A DNA stretch of 7,514 nt from Acidimicrobiia bacterium (GCA_013811855.1 JACCUL010000042.1:1-7514); one strand, 5' to 3'; positions 1 through 5,805 are shown, numbered from the stretch's first letter. The notes: generated from the sequence alone by a model not told the origin. Translations and numbers: made by a program.

Positions 1-27
1 CCACAACGACGCGTGATGTCGTAGTGG
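1..27 (+). terminator. Hairpin at the left edge, possible terminator of an upstream gene
   Basis: CCAC (1-4) pairs with GTGG (24-27) and ACGAC (6-10) pairs with GTCGT (18-22), with one A-A mismatch (5/23). A possible G-U pair (11/17) would leave a 5-base loop. No T-tract follows. It resembles the other gene-end hairpins in this window, so I infer the end of an upstream gene. The arm may continue beyond position 1, which cannot be seen. Confidence 0.35.
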
Positions 28-70
28 CTGTCACAGATCCGCGGGGCCGGGACGCTCCGCCGACCGGCGG

Positions 71-76
71 TACCCT
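71..76 (+). promoter_or_regulatory. Putative -10 element for the 59-codon ORF / Nudix unit
   Basis: TACCCT fits the actinobacterial TAnnnT -10 pattern and lies exactly 8 bases before the ATG at 85. Transcription would then start at or next to the start codon, giving a leaderless mRNA. I see no purine-rich Shine-Dalgarno sequence between them and no convincing -35. The same 8-base spacing is found before guaA and before the small membrane protein. Confidence 0.45.
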
Positions 77-84
77 GCCACGCC

Positions 85-264
85 ATGGCGTTCGACCGGC
101 CCGCCCCCGACCTCCAGAAGCTCGTCATCGCGTGGGAGCAGTTCGAGGCCGGACAGGAGGCGCCGGGCAAGGTGCTGGCCAACCTCAAGACCGCCGGCCT
201 GGCCGAGGTGCTGCGGGAGCTGGTCGACCGCGGCTGGACGCCGACGATCACGCCGCAGCCCTGA
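85..264 (+). CDS. Small conserved-looking hypothetical protein (59 aa), overlapping the Nudix gene
   Basis: I do not recognise this protein. It begins MAFDRPAPDLQKLVIAWEQF and ends at the TGA at 262-264. Every codon but one (GGA) ends in G or C, as in the neighbouring real genes, which supports coding. It has no signal peptide or membrane segment. Residues 9-22 and 29-49 look like two amphipathic helices joined by a Gly/Pro turn, so a small helical cytosolic protein is likely. The A of its stop is the A of the Nudix ATG (TGATG), which implies one mRNA and translational coupling. The start is placed 8 bases after a -10-like TACCCT. A reading that runs from a GTG at 24 straight into the Nudix frame is an alternative, but it gives an unnatural Arg/Pro/Gly-rich N-terminus across exactly this stretch. 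Being a mere leader peptide for the Nudix gene cannot be excluded. Confidence 0.7.
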   Translation: MAFDRPAPDLQKLVIAWEQFEAGQEAPGKVLANLKTAGLAEVLRELVDRGWTPTITPQP

Positions 265-923
265 TGGAGGTCGAGCGGCGTGCCGGCGGCGCCCAGTACA
301 TCCCCCGCCCGCCCGTCTGGTCGCTCGAGGCGACCGAACCGCCGTCGGTCCATCCGCTGCGCGTCACGGTGGACGACGTGGCCACCCGCCTCGCCGGCGT
401 CGAGGTCGACCGCCCGCTGCGGCCTGCGTTGGAGGGCGCCCGGCCGTCGGCGGTGCTCGTCGCCGTGGCCGACGGGGTGGGAGGCGCCGAGGTGCTGCTG
501 ACCCGCCGGAGCATGGATCTGCGCAGCCACCGAGGTGAGATCAGCTTCCCCGGCGGACGCATGGACCCCGACGAGACGGCGGTCGAGGCGGCGCTGCGGG
601 AGGCCCAGGAGGAGGTGGCGCTGGACCCGGCGGCGGCCCAGGTCATCGGCGAGCTGGAGCACCTCAACACGGTGGTCAGCCGCAGCTACATCGTCCCCGT
701 CGTCACCCGCCTGGCCGAGCCGCTGGCGCTGGCGCCGGCCAGTACGGAGGTCGAGCGGGTGCTCTGGGTGCCACTGGCCGAGCTCGTCCGCCCCGACACC
801 TACCGAGCCGAACGCTGGGGCGACCCGCCGATGGACGGCGCGCGGCACTTCTTCGAGCTCGACGACGAGACGATCTGGGGGGCCACGGCGACCATCCTCG
901 TCGACCTCCTCCGCCGCCTCTGA
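264..923 (+). CDS. Nudix hydrolase, CoA pyrophosphatase (NudL family)
   Basis: Predicted cytosolic enzyme that splits coenzyme A, its derivatives or oxidised CoA into 3',5'-ADP and 4'-phosphopantetheine, so a CoA turnover or housecleaning role. The 219 aa contain the Nudix box at about residues 98-120: G98, E104, then REAQEEVAL, where R112, E113, E116 and E117 are the usual metal and catalytic positions. The usual box Gly is Ala119, which I recall as common in this subfamily (E. coli NudL has EEVAI). Just upstream, residues 78-98 (LLTRRS, DLRSHRG, SFPGG) match the extra motif that marks CoA pyrophosphatases among Nudix enzymes, and this is the basis for the substrate call. The N-terminal IPRPPVW segment is of a kind seen in actinobacterial homologues. 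The ATG at 264 is chosen because it overlaps the stop of the preceding ORF. The only longer start, GTG 24, would extend through that ORF. The gene ends 2 bases before a hairpin and is convergent with the decarboxylase. Confidence 0.93.
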   Translation: MEVERRAGGAQYIPRPPVWSLEATEPPSVHPLRVTVDDVATRLAGVEVDRPLRPALEGARPSAVLVAVADGVGGAEVLLTRRSMDLRSHRGEISFPGGRMDPDETAVEAALREAQEEVALDPAAAQVIGELEHLNTVVSRSYIVPVVTRLAEPLALAPASTEVERVLWVPLAELVRPDTYRAERWGDPPMDGARHFFELDDETIWGATATILVDLLRRL

Positions 924-925
924 GG

Positions 926-977
926 CGAACTGCTCGTTGGAACCGGCCGGAAACGGTCGATCGCAACGAGCAGTTCG
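926..977 (+). terminator. Structured hairpin between convergent genes, probable terminator
   Basis: The arms at 926-939 and 964-977 (CGAACTGCTCGTTG and its exact complement) form a 14-bp perfect stem. Inside, after a 4x4 internal loop, 944-949 pairs with 954-959 (one G-U) and closes a GAAA tetraloop (950-953). The tetraloop and the G-U pair work only in plus-strand RNA; on the minus strand the pair becomes A-C. It starts 2 bases after the Nudix stop and has no T-tract, like the I-shaped terminators described in mycobacteria. It could also serve the convergent decarboxylase mRNA. Confidence 0.7.
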
Positions 978-993
978 GAACGTCAACTGCTCG
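928..993. repeat. Three-copy 9-bp unit (AACTGCTCG), two direct and one inverted
   Basis: AACTGCTCG occurs at 928-936 and 985-993, and its reverse complement CGAGCAGTT at 967-975. The middle copy can pair with either outer copy: with the left one in the 14-bp hairpin, or with the right one in a 9-bp stem with a 9-base loop (976-984). The right copy covers the last codons and part of the stop codon of the decarboxylase gene on the minus strand. Confidence 0.75.
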
Positions 994-2395
994 ACGCCAA
1001 GGACCCCAGCAGCTGCCAGGCGGCCGCGACGTGGCGCCATGCCGTCGCCCGGGTGCCGATCGAGAAGCGCAGCGCCGACCGGCCGTCGAGCACGGTGCGG
1101 GTGAACAGGACCTCGCCGGTGGCGTTGGCCTGCTCGATCAGGGCATCCGTCGCCGGGTCACCGGCGACCAGGCGCAGGCAGAGCAGGTTCAGGGGGTGCG
1201 GGGCCACGATCTCGAAACGCTCGTCGGCGCGCACCTCGGCGGCGAGGCGCTGGGTCAGCTCGACGTGACGGCGGATCATCGCCCGGATCGGCACCACGCC
1301 GTCGAGCCGGAGGACGAACCACAGCTTGAGCGAGCGGAAGCGGCGGCCGAGCGGGACTTGCCAATCGCGGTAGTCGATGGCGGCCCCCGTCTGGGCGGCC
1401 GCCGAGCGCAGGTACTCGGGCAGGATGCTCAGCGCACCGAGCAGGGCGGCGCGGTCGGCGGTCCAGTAGAGGTCGCAGTCGAAGTTGACGCCCATCCACT
1501 TGTGCGGGTTGGTGCAGTAGCTGTCGGCCAGCTCGAGACCGTCGTTGACCCAGCGGTGCTCGGGGGCCAGCGCGGCGATGCCGCTCATCGCCGCGTCGAC
1601 GTGCAGCCACAACCCCTCGTCCCGGCAGAACGGACCGAGCTGCGGCGTGGGGTCGAACGCCATCGACGACGTCGTCCCGTGGCTCGAGCAGACGAAGCAC
1701 GGGACCAGCCCGGCGGCCCGGTCGTCAGCCACCAGCCGTCGCAGGTCGTCGACGCGCATGGCGAACGAGTCGTCGTGGGCGACGATCTGCAGCCGGTCGC
1801 TCCCGATCCCGGCGATGCGCAGGCCCTTTTCGACGCTCGAGTGGGACTGCGAGGTCGCGTAGGCGACGAGCCGGCTGGTGTCGCCGTCGGCGTTGACGGC
1901 GCCGCCCGTCGCCCGCCACCGCGCCGACAGGATGGCCACCAGCGTCGCCTCGCTGGCCGAGCCCTGGATGACGCCGCCGCCGGTCGGGCTCGTCGAGTGG
2001 AACCGTTCGGGCAGGTCGAGCAGCTCGCCCATCCAGTCGAGCATCAGCGTCTCGATCTCGGTGCACGCCGGCGATGTCACCCAGCTCATCCCCTGCACGC
2101 CGAGGCCGGTGGCCAACAGCTCACCGAGGATCGACGGGTACGTCGTGTTCGACGGGAAGTAGGCGAAGTACGACGGGTGCTGCCAGTGGACGATGCCCGG
2201 CACGACGACGCGCTCGACGTCGGCCATGACCACCGACCACGCCTCGGGCTCGGCCGGCGGGTGCTCGGCGAGCTGGGCCCTCACGTCGCCGGGCCGGACG
2301 TCCGGGCTGACCCGCTGGCGCTCGACGCCCTCGACGTACCCGGCGATCCAGTCGATCAGCTCGTGGCCATGGCGGCGGAACTCGTCGGGGGTCAC
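983..2395 (-). CDS. Pyridoxal-phosphate aromatic-L-amino-acid decarboxylase (group II / DDC family)
   Basis: Predicted cytosolic PLP enzyme that decarboxylates an aromatic amino acid (Trp, Tyr, Phe or DOPA) to the amine. At 470 aa it has family length, and it aligns with animal DDC almost without gaps from the first residues (DEFRRHGHELIDW; PDVRPG). Key residues, with DDC equivalents: Y79, F80 and P81; H185 (H192) stacking on PLP; D267 (D271) in HVDAAMSG; K299 (K303), the Schiff-base lysine in NPHKWM; and Y328 (Y332) on the catalytic loop. The His and the Tyr are both kept, which favours true decarboxylation over the aldehyde-synthase variants, where Y332 is Phe or H192 is Asn. DDC F103 in the substrate pocket is Met103 here, so the substrate cannot be named. 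The start is GTG; an in-frame stop just upstream (2417-2419) allows no longer useful form. It lies 13 bases after the small membrane protein gene, probably in one operon, and shows no clear Shine-Dalgarno sequence. Confidence 0.93.
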   Translation of the reverse strand: MTPDEFRRHGHELIDWIAGYVEGVERQRVSPDVRPGDVRAQLAEHPPAEPEAWSVVMADVERVVVPGIVHWQHPSYFAYFPSNTTYPSILGELLATGLGVQGMSWVTSPACTEIETLMLDWMGELLDLPERFHSTSPTGGGVIQGSASEATLVAILSARWRATGGAVNADGDTSRLVAYATSQSHSSVEKGLRIAGIGSDRLQIVAHDDSFAMRVDDLRRLVADDRAAGLVPCFVCSSHGTTSSMAFDPTPQLGPFCRDEGLWLHVDAAMSGIAALAPEHRWVNDGLELADSYCTNPHKWMGVNFDCDLYWTADRAALLGALSILPEYLRSAAAQTGAAIDYRDWQVPLGRRFRSLKLWFVLRLDGVVPIRAMIRRHVELTQRLAAEVRADERFEIVAPHPLNLLCLRLVAGDPATDALIEQANATGEVLFTRTVLDGRSALRFSIGTRATAWRHVAAAWQLLGSLASSS

Positions 2396-2408
2396 CGGGG
2401 CGGACCGT

Positions 2409-2735
2409 TCACCCGCTCACCCGGTCGTCCGGTTCGGGCTGGCGCGTCCGGCGGGCACCGACGACGATGCGCCAGGCCACGAAGCCCAGCGCCAGCACGA
2501 CCATCCCGAACACCAGGCTCTGGCGCCACCCGCCGCGGGCCTCGCTGCCGCAGCCCGGTCGTGGCACGGCGCTGATGCAGTCCGACAGCGCGGCGTCCTC
2601 GGGGAGGAACTCGTTGTCGCCGACCGTCGGCTCGGCCACGGCCGTCGTCGCCTCGGGCGGGACCTCGGCCGGCGCCGGCCCACCGAAGCTGAGTACGGCG
2701 GCCACCGCCAGGAGCGACAGCGACCGGTGGGGCAT
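2409..2735 (-). CDS. Small membrane-anchored hypothetical protein (108 aa)
   Basis: I do not recognise a named family. Residues 1-23 (MPHRSLSLLAVAAVLSFGG, then PAPA) look like a signal peptide. Residues 24-70 form a short, acidic, Pro/Thr-rich extracytoplasmic stretch with two cysteines, C53 and C62 (DCISAVPRPGC), that could form a disulfide. Residues 74-92 (LVFGMVVLALGFVAWRIVV) are a transmembrane helix, followed by a basic tail (ARRTR). If the signal peptide is cleaved, the product is a type I membrane protein with a tiny external domain; if not, it spans twice. I chose ATG 2735 over the GTG at 2753 because it gives a compact signal peptide and lies 8 bases after a TAGAAC hexamer, the spacing seen before other genes here. 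It probably heads the transcript that continues into the decarboxylase and is divergent from guaA. The functional link to either neighbour is unknown. Confidence 0.72.
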   Translation of the reverse strand: MPHRSLSLLAVAAVLSFGGPAPAEVPPEATTAVAEPTVGDNEFLPEDAALSDCISAVPRPGCGSEARGGWRQSLVFGMVVLALGFVAWRIVVGARRTRQPEPDDRVSG

Positions 2736-2743
2736 CGAGGCTG

Positions 2744-2749
2744 GTTCTA
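2744..2749 (-). promoter_or_regulatory. Possible -10 element for the small membrane protein / decarboxylase unit
   Basis: On the minus strand TAGAAC lies exactly 8 bases before the ATG at 2735. It lacks the final T of TAnnnT, so it is a weak match; the identical spacing to the elements at 71-76 and 2837-2842 is the main support. No clear -35 is seen. If it is used, the GTG at 2753 lies upstream of the transcript start and cannot be the start codon. Confidence 0.3.
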
Positions 2750-2836
2750 CCACCGTTCACGACGCGGCCGCCGAAGCGCCTGGAGGCGCCGGCGTGCCGA
2801 ACCCGTGCTGCACCTCTGAACGACGCGCCCGGCCCA

Positions 2837-2842
2837 TACGAT
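2837..2842 (+). promoter_or_regulatory. Putative -10 element for guaA
   Basis: TACGAT is a good TAnnnT match and lies 8 bases before the TTG at 2851, so the message would be leaderless or nearly so. There is no ribosome binding site in the 8 bases between. A -35 is not obvious. The divergent region 2736-2850 otherwise holds only a small palindrome, GCGCC-tgga-GGCGC at 2776-2789, and I saw no riboswitch fold. Confidence 0.5.
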
Positions 2843-2850
2843 CGAGGCTC

Positions 2851-4413
2851 TTGGAGACACCGACGAACGAACGTCACGACCACGTCGTCCTCGTCGTCGA
2901 CTTCGGGGCCCAGTACGCCCAGCTCATCGCCCGGCGGGTGCGCGAGCTGGCGGTGTTCTCCGAGATCGTCCCGAACCGCATCACGGCCGCCGAGGTCGCC
3001 GCCCGCCGGCCGGCGGCGCTCGTGCTGTCGGGCGGTCCGAAGAGCGTGCATGTCGACGGCGCGCCCTCCCTCGACCCGGCCATCTACGACCTCGGCATCC
3101 CCATCCTCGGCATCTGCTACGGCGCCCAGCTCATCGCTCAGCAGCTCGGCGGCACGGTCGGGCGCGGTCGGCGCGGCGAGTACGGCCGGGCCACGCTGCA
3201 CCGCACCGGGGAGTCGGCGGTGCTGCCGGCCGAGGCGCCGACCCATCACGACGTGTGGATGAGCCACTTCGACGCCATCACGGAGGCGCCGGTCGGGTTC
3301 ACGGCCACCGCCTCGACCGACGACGCACCGGTCGCCGTGTTGGAGGACGAGACCCGCGGCATCTACGGCGTCCAGTTCCACCCCGAGGTCGTCCACTCGC
3401 CGCACGGCATGGGCGTGTTGCGGAGGTTCCTGCACGAGCGGGCCGGCTGCCCGGCGACGTGGACCATGACATCCGTCATCGACGCGCAGGTCGACCTCAC
3501 CCGCGCCCGCGTCGGCGACGGTCGGGCGATCTGCGGGCTGTCGGGCGGCGTCGACTCGTCCGTGGCGGCGGCGCTCGTCCATCGCGCGATCGGCCACCAG
3601 CTCACGTGCGTGTACGTCGACACCGGCCTGATGCGCAAAGGCGAGAGCGAGCAGGTCGTCGAGACGTTCCGCCGCCACCTCGGCATCGAGCTCATCCACG
3701 TCGACGCCGGGGAGCGGTTCTTCGCCCGGCTGGCCGGCGTCATCGACCCCGAGGACAAGCGCAAGGCCATCGGCGACGAGTTCATCCGCGTGTTCGAGGA
3801 GAACACGGGCGGGCTCGTCGACGCCGAATTCCTCGTGCAGGGTACGCTGTACCCGGACCTCATCGAGTCAGGGGGTGCCGACGGCACGGCGAGCGTGATC
3901 AAGAGCCACCACAACGTCGGCGGACTGCCCGAGGACATGCGCCTGACGTTGATCGAGCCGCTGCGTGACCTGTTCAAGGACGAGGTGCGCCGGCTCGGCA
4001 CCGAGCTCGGCCTCCCGGACGAGATCGTCTGGCGCCAGCCGTTCCCGGGTCCCGGACTGGGCGTGCGCATCATCGGTGAGGTCACGCCGGGCAAGGTGCG
4101 TTTGTTGCAGGAGGCCGACGCCATCGTGCGGGCCGAGCTGGCCGCCGCCGGGTTGGAGCGGGAGATCTGGCAGGCGTTCGCCGTGCTCGCCGACATCCGC
4201 TCCGTCGGGGTCATGGGCGACGAACGCACCTACGGCCACCCGGTGATCGTGCGCGCCGTGACCAGCGACGACGCGATGACGGCCGACTGGGCCCGCCTGC
4301 CCCACGAGCTGCTGGCCCGCATGTCCAGCCGGATCACCAACGAGGTCGACGGCATCAACCGAGTCGTCTACGACATCACGTCCAAGCCCCCCGGCACCAT
4401 CGAGTGGGAGTAG
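2851..4413 (+). CDS. guaA: GMP synthase (glutamine-hydrolysing)
   Basis: Converts XMP to GMP using ATP and glutamine, the last step of de novo guanine nucleotide synthesis; cytosolic, usually a dimer. The 520 aa compare with 525 in E. coli and all domains are in order. The class I glutamine amidotransferase (about 10-200) has nucleophile C89 in GICYGAQLIAQQLGG and H177/E179 in QFHPEV. The ATP pyrophosphatase has the P-loop SGGVDSS at 231-237. The C-terminal dimerisation domain has PFPGPGLGVRIIGEV and ends KPPGTIEWE, as in the family. The start is TTG: no in-frame ATG or GTG lies between it and the conserved VVLVVDFGAQY segment, and it sits 8 bases after a TACGAT -10 element. Reading further upstream would add over 100 residues antisense to the small membrane protein gene, which I reject. 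It is divergent from that gene. A gap of 79 bases with no strong terminator separates it from the next gene. Confidence 0.97.
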   Translation: METPTNERHDHVVLVVDFGAQYAQLIARRVRELAVFSEIVPNRITAAEVAARRPAALVLSGGPKSVHVDGAPSLDPAIYDLGIPILGICYGAQLIAQQLGGTVGRGRRGEYGRATLHRTGESAVLPAEAPTHHDVWMSHFDAITEAPVGFTATASTDDAPVAVLEDETRGIYGVQFHPEVVHSPHGMGVLRRFLHERAGCPATWTMTSVIDAQVDLTRARVGDGRAICGLSGGVDSSVAAALVHRAIGHQLTCVYVDTGLMRKGESEQVVETFRRHLGIELIHVDAGERFFARLAGVIDPEDKRKAIGDEFIRVFEENTGGLVDAEFLVQGTLYPDLIESGGADGTASVIKSHHNVGGLPEDMRLTLIEPLRDLFKDEVRRLGTELGLPDEIVWRQPFPGPGLGVRIIGEVTPGKVRLLQEADAIVRAELAAAGLEREIWQAFAVLADIRSVGVMGDERTYGHPVIVRAVTSDDAMTADWARLPHELLARMSSRITNEVDGINRVVYDITSKPPGTIEWE

Positions 4414-4469
4414 CCGGACTCATCGGAATGTGACGAACATGGCGTGGCGACCGCAACGCGATCGTCATG

Positions 4470-4481
4470 TAGGGCTAGGCT
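4470..4481 (+). promoter_or_regulatory. Putative -10 region for the NlpC/P60 gene
   Basis: TAGGGCTAGGCT contains two overlapping -10-like hexamers, TAGGGC and the better TAGGCT (4476-4481), the latter 11 bases before the ATG at 4493. The expected leader is only a few bases long and there is no Shine-Dalgarno sequence. Upstream, TGACGA (4431-4436) and TCGTCA (4462-4467) form a weak inverted repeat of unknown meaning. Read-through from guaA may also contribute. Confidence 0.35.
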
Positions 4482-4492
4482 GCCGCTTCGCC

Positions 4493-5704
4493 ATGAACCG
4501 TCTCCGCCAGCGGGTGGCGCGGCTCGTCGTCGTGGCTGTAGCCGTGGCGGTCGTGCCCGCGACCAACGCCGCCCCTGTCTCCGCCAGTCCCGCCGACGAG
4601 AAGGCGCGCGTCGAGCAGATCGTCGACGAGCTCGCCCGTCTGGAGGAGCGGTCGGACATCCTCGCCGAGGACTACGTCACGGCGATCGACGAGAAGAACC
4701 AGCTCGACGCGGCGATCGCCAAGGCCGAGAAGCGGGTCACCACCCGGGAGAGCCAGGTCGCCGAGCTGCGCGGCTCGCTGGCCGACATGGCCGTCCAGGC
4801 GTACATGGATTCCGGGACCAACGGCCTAGGGCCGCTCTTCACCGACACGACCGAGATCACCGACGGCCTGACCCGAGACGAGCTGTCCCGGGTCGCCCTC
4901 AGCACCGGGACCGCAACGACCGACGAGCTCGACCAGCTCGTGTCGGATCTCGAGGAGGACCGCGACGAGCTCGCGCAGCTGCGTGAAGATGCCGCCGCCA
5001 AGGCCGAGCAGATCGAGGCGGCCAAAGTGGCCACCGACGAGACGAAGGCCGAATACCAAGCGGCTCGCGAGGACGCCGAGGCCGAGTACCAGCAGGCACT
5101 CGTAGAAGAGGAGGAACGGCGGGCCAGGGAGTCGTTCGAGCGCATGCAGCGCGAGGCCGAGGGGGCCCGCCGCCGCGCCGAGGAGCAGCAGCCCGAGACG
5201 CCCACGCCCGACGCGCCGGCGCCCGCGCCGACGCCCACCGACGATGACGACCAGACACCGGCGCCTGCGCCGACGCCCGACGACGACGACGATGTCACGC
5301 CGGTCGTCGACCCCGGTCCGGTCGACCCCCCGTCGGATCCACCGCCCGTCTCCGGTCGGTCCGACACGGCCATCGCCGCGGCCAGGAGCCAGCTCGGCGT
5401 GCCGTACGTGTACGCCAAGGCCATCCCCGGGGTCGCCTTCGACTGCTCCGGCCTGACGTCGTGGTCCTGGGCCCAGGCCGGCGTCTACCTGCCGCACCAG
5501 TCACGGGCGCAGTACGCCACCGTGCCCCACGTGGCGGAATCCCAGGCCCAACCCGGCGACCTGATCTTCTACTACTCGCCGATCAGTCATGTCTCGATCT
5601 ATCTCGGTGGCGGACAGGCGATCCACGCCCCCAACTCGGGCAGTGTGGTCAGCTACACCACGGTGAACTGGGGCAACGTCACCGGCGTCGGCCGCCCCGG
5701 CTGA
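4493..5704 (+). CDS. Secreted coiled-coil NlpC/P60 peptidoglycan endopeptidase
   Basis: Predicted exported cell-wall hydrolase cleaving peptide stems of peptidoglycan, as RipA/RipC-type enzymes do in mycobacteria and corynebacteria during growth and division. The 403 aa show a signal peptide (arginines at 3-10, hydrophobic 11-21, cleavage likely after A26 or A31). A long, charged, heptad-like coiled coil covers about 34-94 and 146-232, with a Gly/Thr-rich break between, giving a PcsB/CwlO/RipC-like shape. A Pro/Asp-rich linker (about 233-290) contains two 14-residue repeats. The NlpC/P60 domain (about 292-403) has C318 in DCSGL, H366 in ISHVSIYLG and H378 as the third residue. The spacing (48, then 12) fits the family; RipA has Glu at the third position. 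By analogy the coiled coil may hold the enzyme inactive until a partner such as FtsEX acts; no ftsEX is in view. The start at 4493 places the signal peptide at the N-terminus; the GTG at 4430 would bury it. Confidence 0.9.
   Translation: MNRLRQRVARLVVVAVAVAVVPATNAAPVSASPADEKARVEQIVDELARLEERSDILAEDYVTAIDEKNQLDAAIAKAEKRVTTRESQVAELRGSLADMAVQAYMDSGTNGLGPLFTDTTEITDGLTRDELSRVALSTGTATTDELDQLVSDLEEDRDELAQLREDAAAKAEQIEAAKVATDETKAEYQAAREDAEAEYQQALVEEEERRARESFERMQREAEGARRRAEEQQPETPTPDAPAPAPTPTDDDDQTPAPAPTPDDDDDVTPVVDPGPVDPPSDPPPVSGRSDTAIAAARSQLGVPYVYAKAIPGVAFDCSGLTSWSWAQAGVYLPHQSRAQYATVPHVAESQAQPGDLIFYYSPISHVSIYLGGGQAIHAPNSGSVVSYTTVNWGNVTGVGRPG
5216..5299 (+). repeat. Tandem 42-bp in-frame repeat in the linker of the NlpC/P60 gene
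   Basis: Two units (5216-5257 and 5258-5299) encode PAPAPTPTDDDDQT and PAPAPTPDDDDDVT, residues 242-255 and 256-269. The first 21 bases match at 20 positions, so this is a recent-looking in-frame duplication rather than compositional similarity alone. It makes a stiff Pro part followed by a strongly acidic part, between the coiled coil and the catalytic domain. Confidence 0.85.
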
Positions 5705-5706
5705 CC

Positions 5707-5721
5707 GACGCGCGGAGCGTC
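5707..5721 (+). other. Small hairpin just after the NlpC/P60 stop
   Basis: GACGC (5707-5711) and GCGTC (5717-5721) form a 5-bp GC-rich stem with a 5-base loop, 2 bases after the TGA. It may work in tandem with the larger hairpin at 5737-5773. On its own it could be chance in such GC-rich DNA. Confidence 0.35.
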
Positions 5722-5736
5722 CCACGGCCCGTTCGG

Positions 5737-5773
5737 GTCAGCGAAAGTGACCGTATGGGTCGCTTTCGCTGAC
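5737..5773 (+). terminator. Long hairpin between the NlpC/P60 and phosphotransferase genes
   Basis: GTCAGCGAAAGTGACC (5737-5752) pairs with 5758-5773 over 16 bp with a single G-U pair (5748/5762) and a 5-base loop GTATG. The G-U pair favours folding in plus-strand RNA, the strand of the upstream gene. No T-tract follows. It is most simply an intrinsic, I-shaped-like terminator. Its right end lies about where the -35 region of the next gene's promoter would be, so it could instead, or also, be a regulator binding site. Confidence 0.7.
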
Positions 5774-5793
5774 GAGAAGGACGCAGCTGCAAC

Positions 5794-5799
5794 TACGTT
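5794..5799 (+). promoter_or_regulatory. Putative -10 element for the phosphotransferase gene
   Basis: TACGTT is a good TAnnnT match, 6 bases before the GTG at 5806, implying a leaderless message. There is no Shine-Dalgarno sequence between. A -35 would fall near 5769-5776 (CTGACGAG), touching the end of the 5737-5773 hairpin. Confidence 0.45.
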
Positions 5800-5805
5800 G
5801 ACGGG

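Noticed and set aside
24..263. Long N-terminal extension of the Nudix protein from the GTG at 24
   Set aside because: The translated stretch is Arg/Pro/Gly-rich and unlike any Nudix N-terminus, while another frame of the same stretch encodes a sensible 59-aa protein with near-pure G/C third positions.
1031..2575. 514-codon plus-strand open frame opposite the decarboxylase
   Set aside because: It is antisense to a gene with all family motifs intact. Long open antisense frames are expected in DNA this rich in G and C, and the product is His/Arg/Val-rich with no recognisable domain.
2467..2850. Extended N-terminus of GuaA upstream of the TTG
   Set aside because: GuaA family proteins begin only a few residues before the DFGAQY motif. 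The extension would be antisense to the small membrane protein and contain low-complexity Ser/Ala/Arg sequence.
2736..2850. Guanine riboswitch or other structured leader before guaA
   Set aside because: Only a small 5-bp palindrome (2776-2789) is visible. There is no purine aptamer pattern, and the apparent promoter leaves no room for a leader.
2392..3699. 435-codon minus-strand open frame across guaA
   Set aside because: It is antisense to guaA and runs over the small membrane protein gene and the divergent promoter region. Its composition is that of a GC shadow frame.
4408..4421. Terminator after guaA
   Set aside because: Only a 4-bp stem (GAGT/ACTC) with a 6-base loop is present, too weak to call, so read-through into the next gene remains possible.
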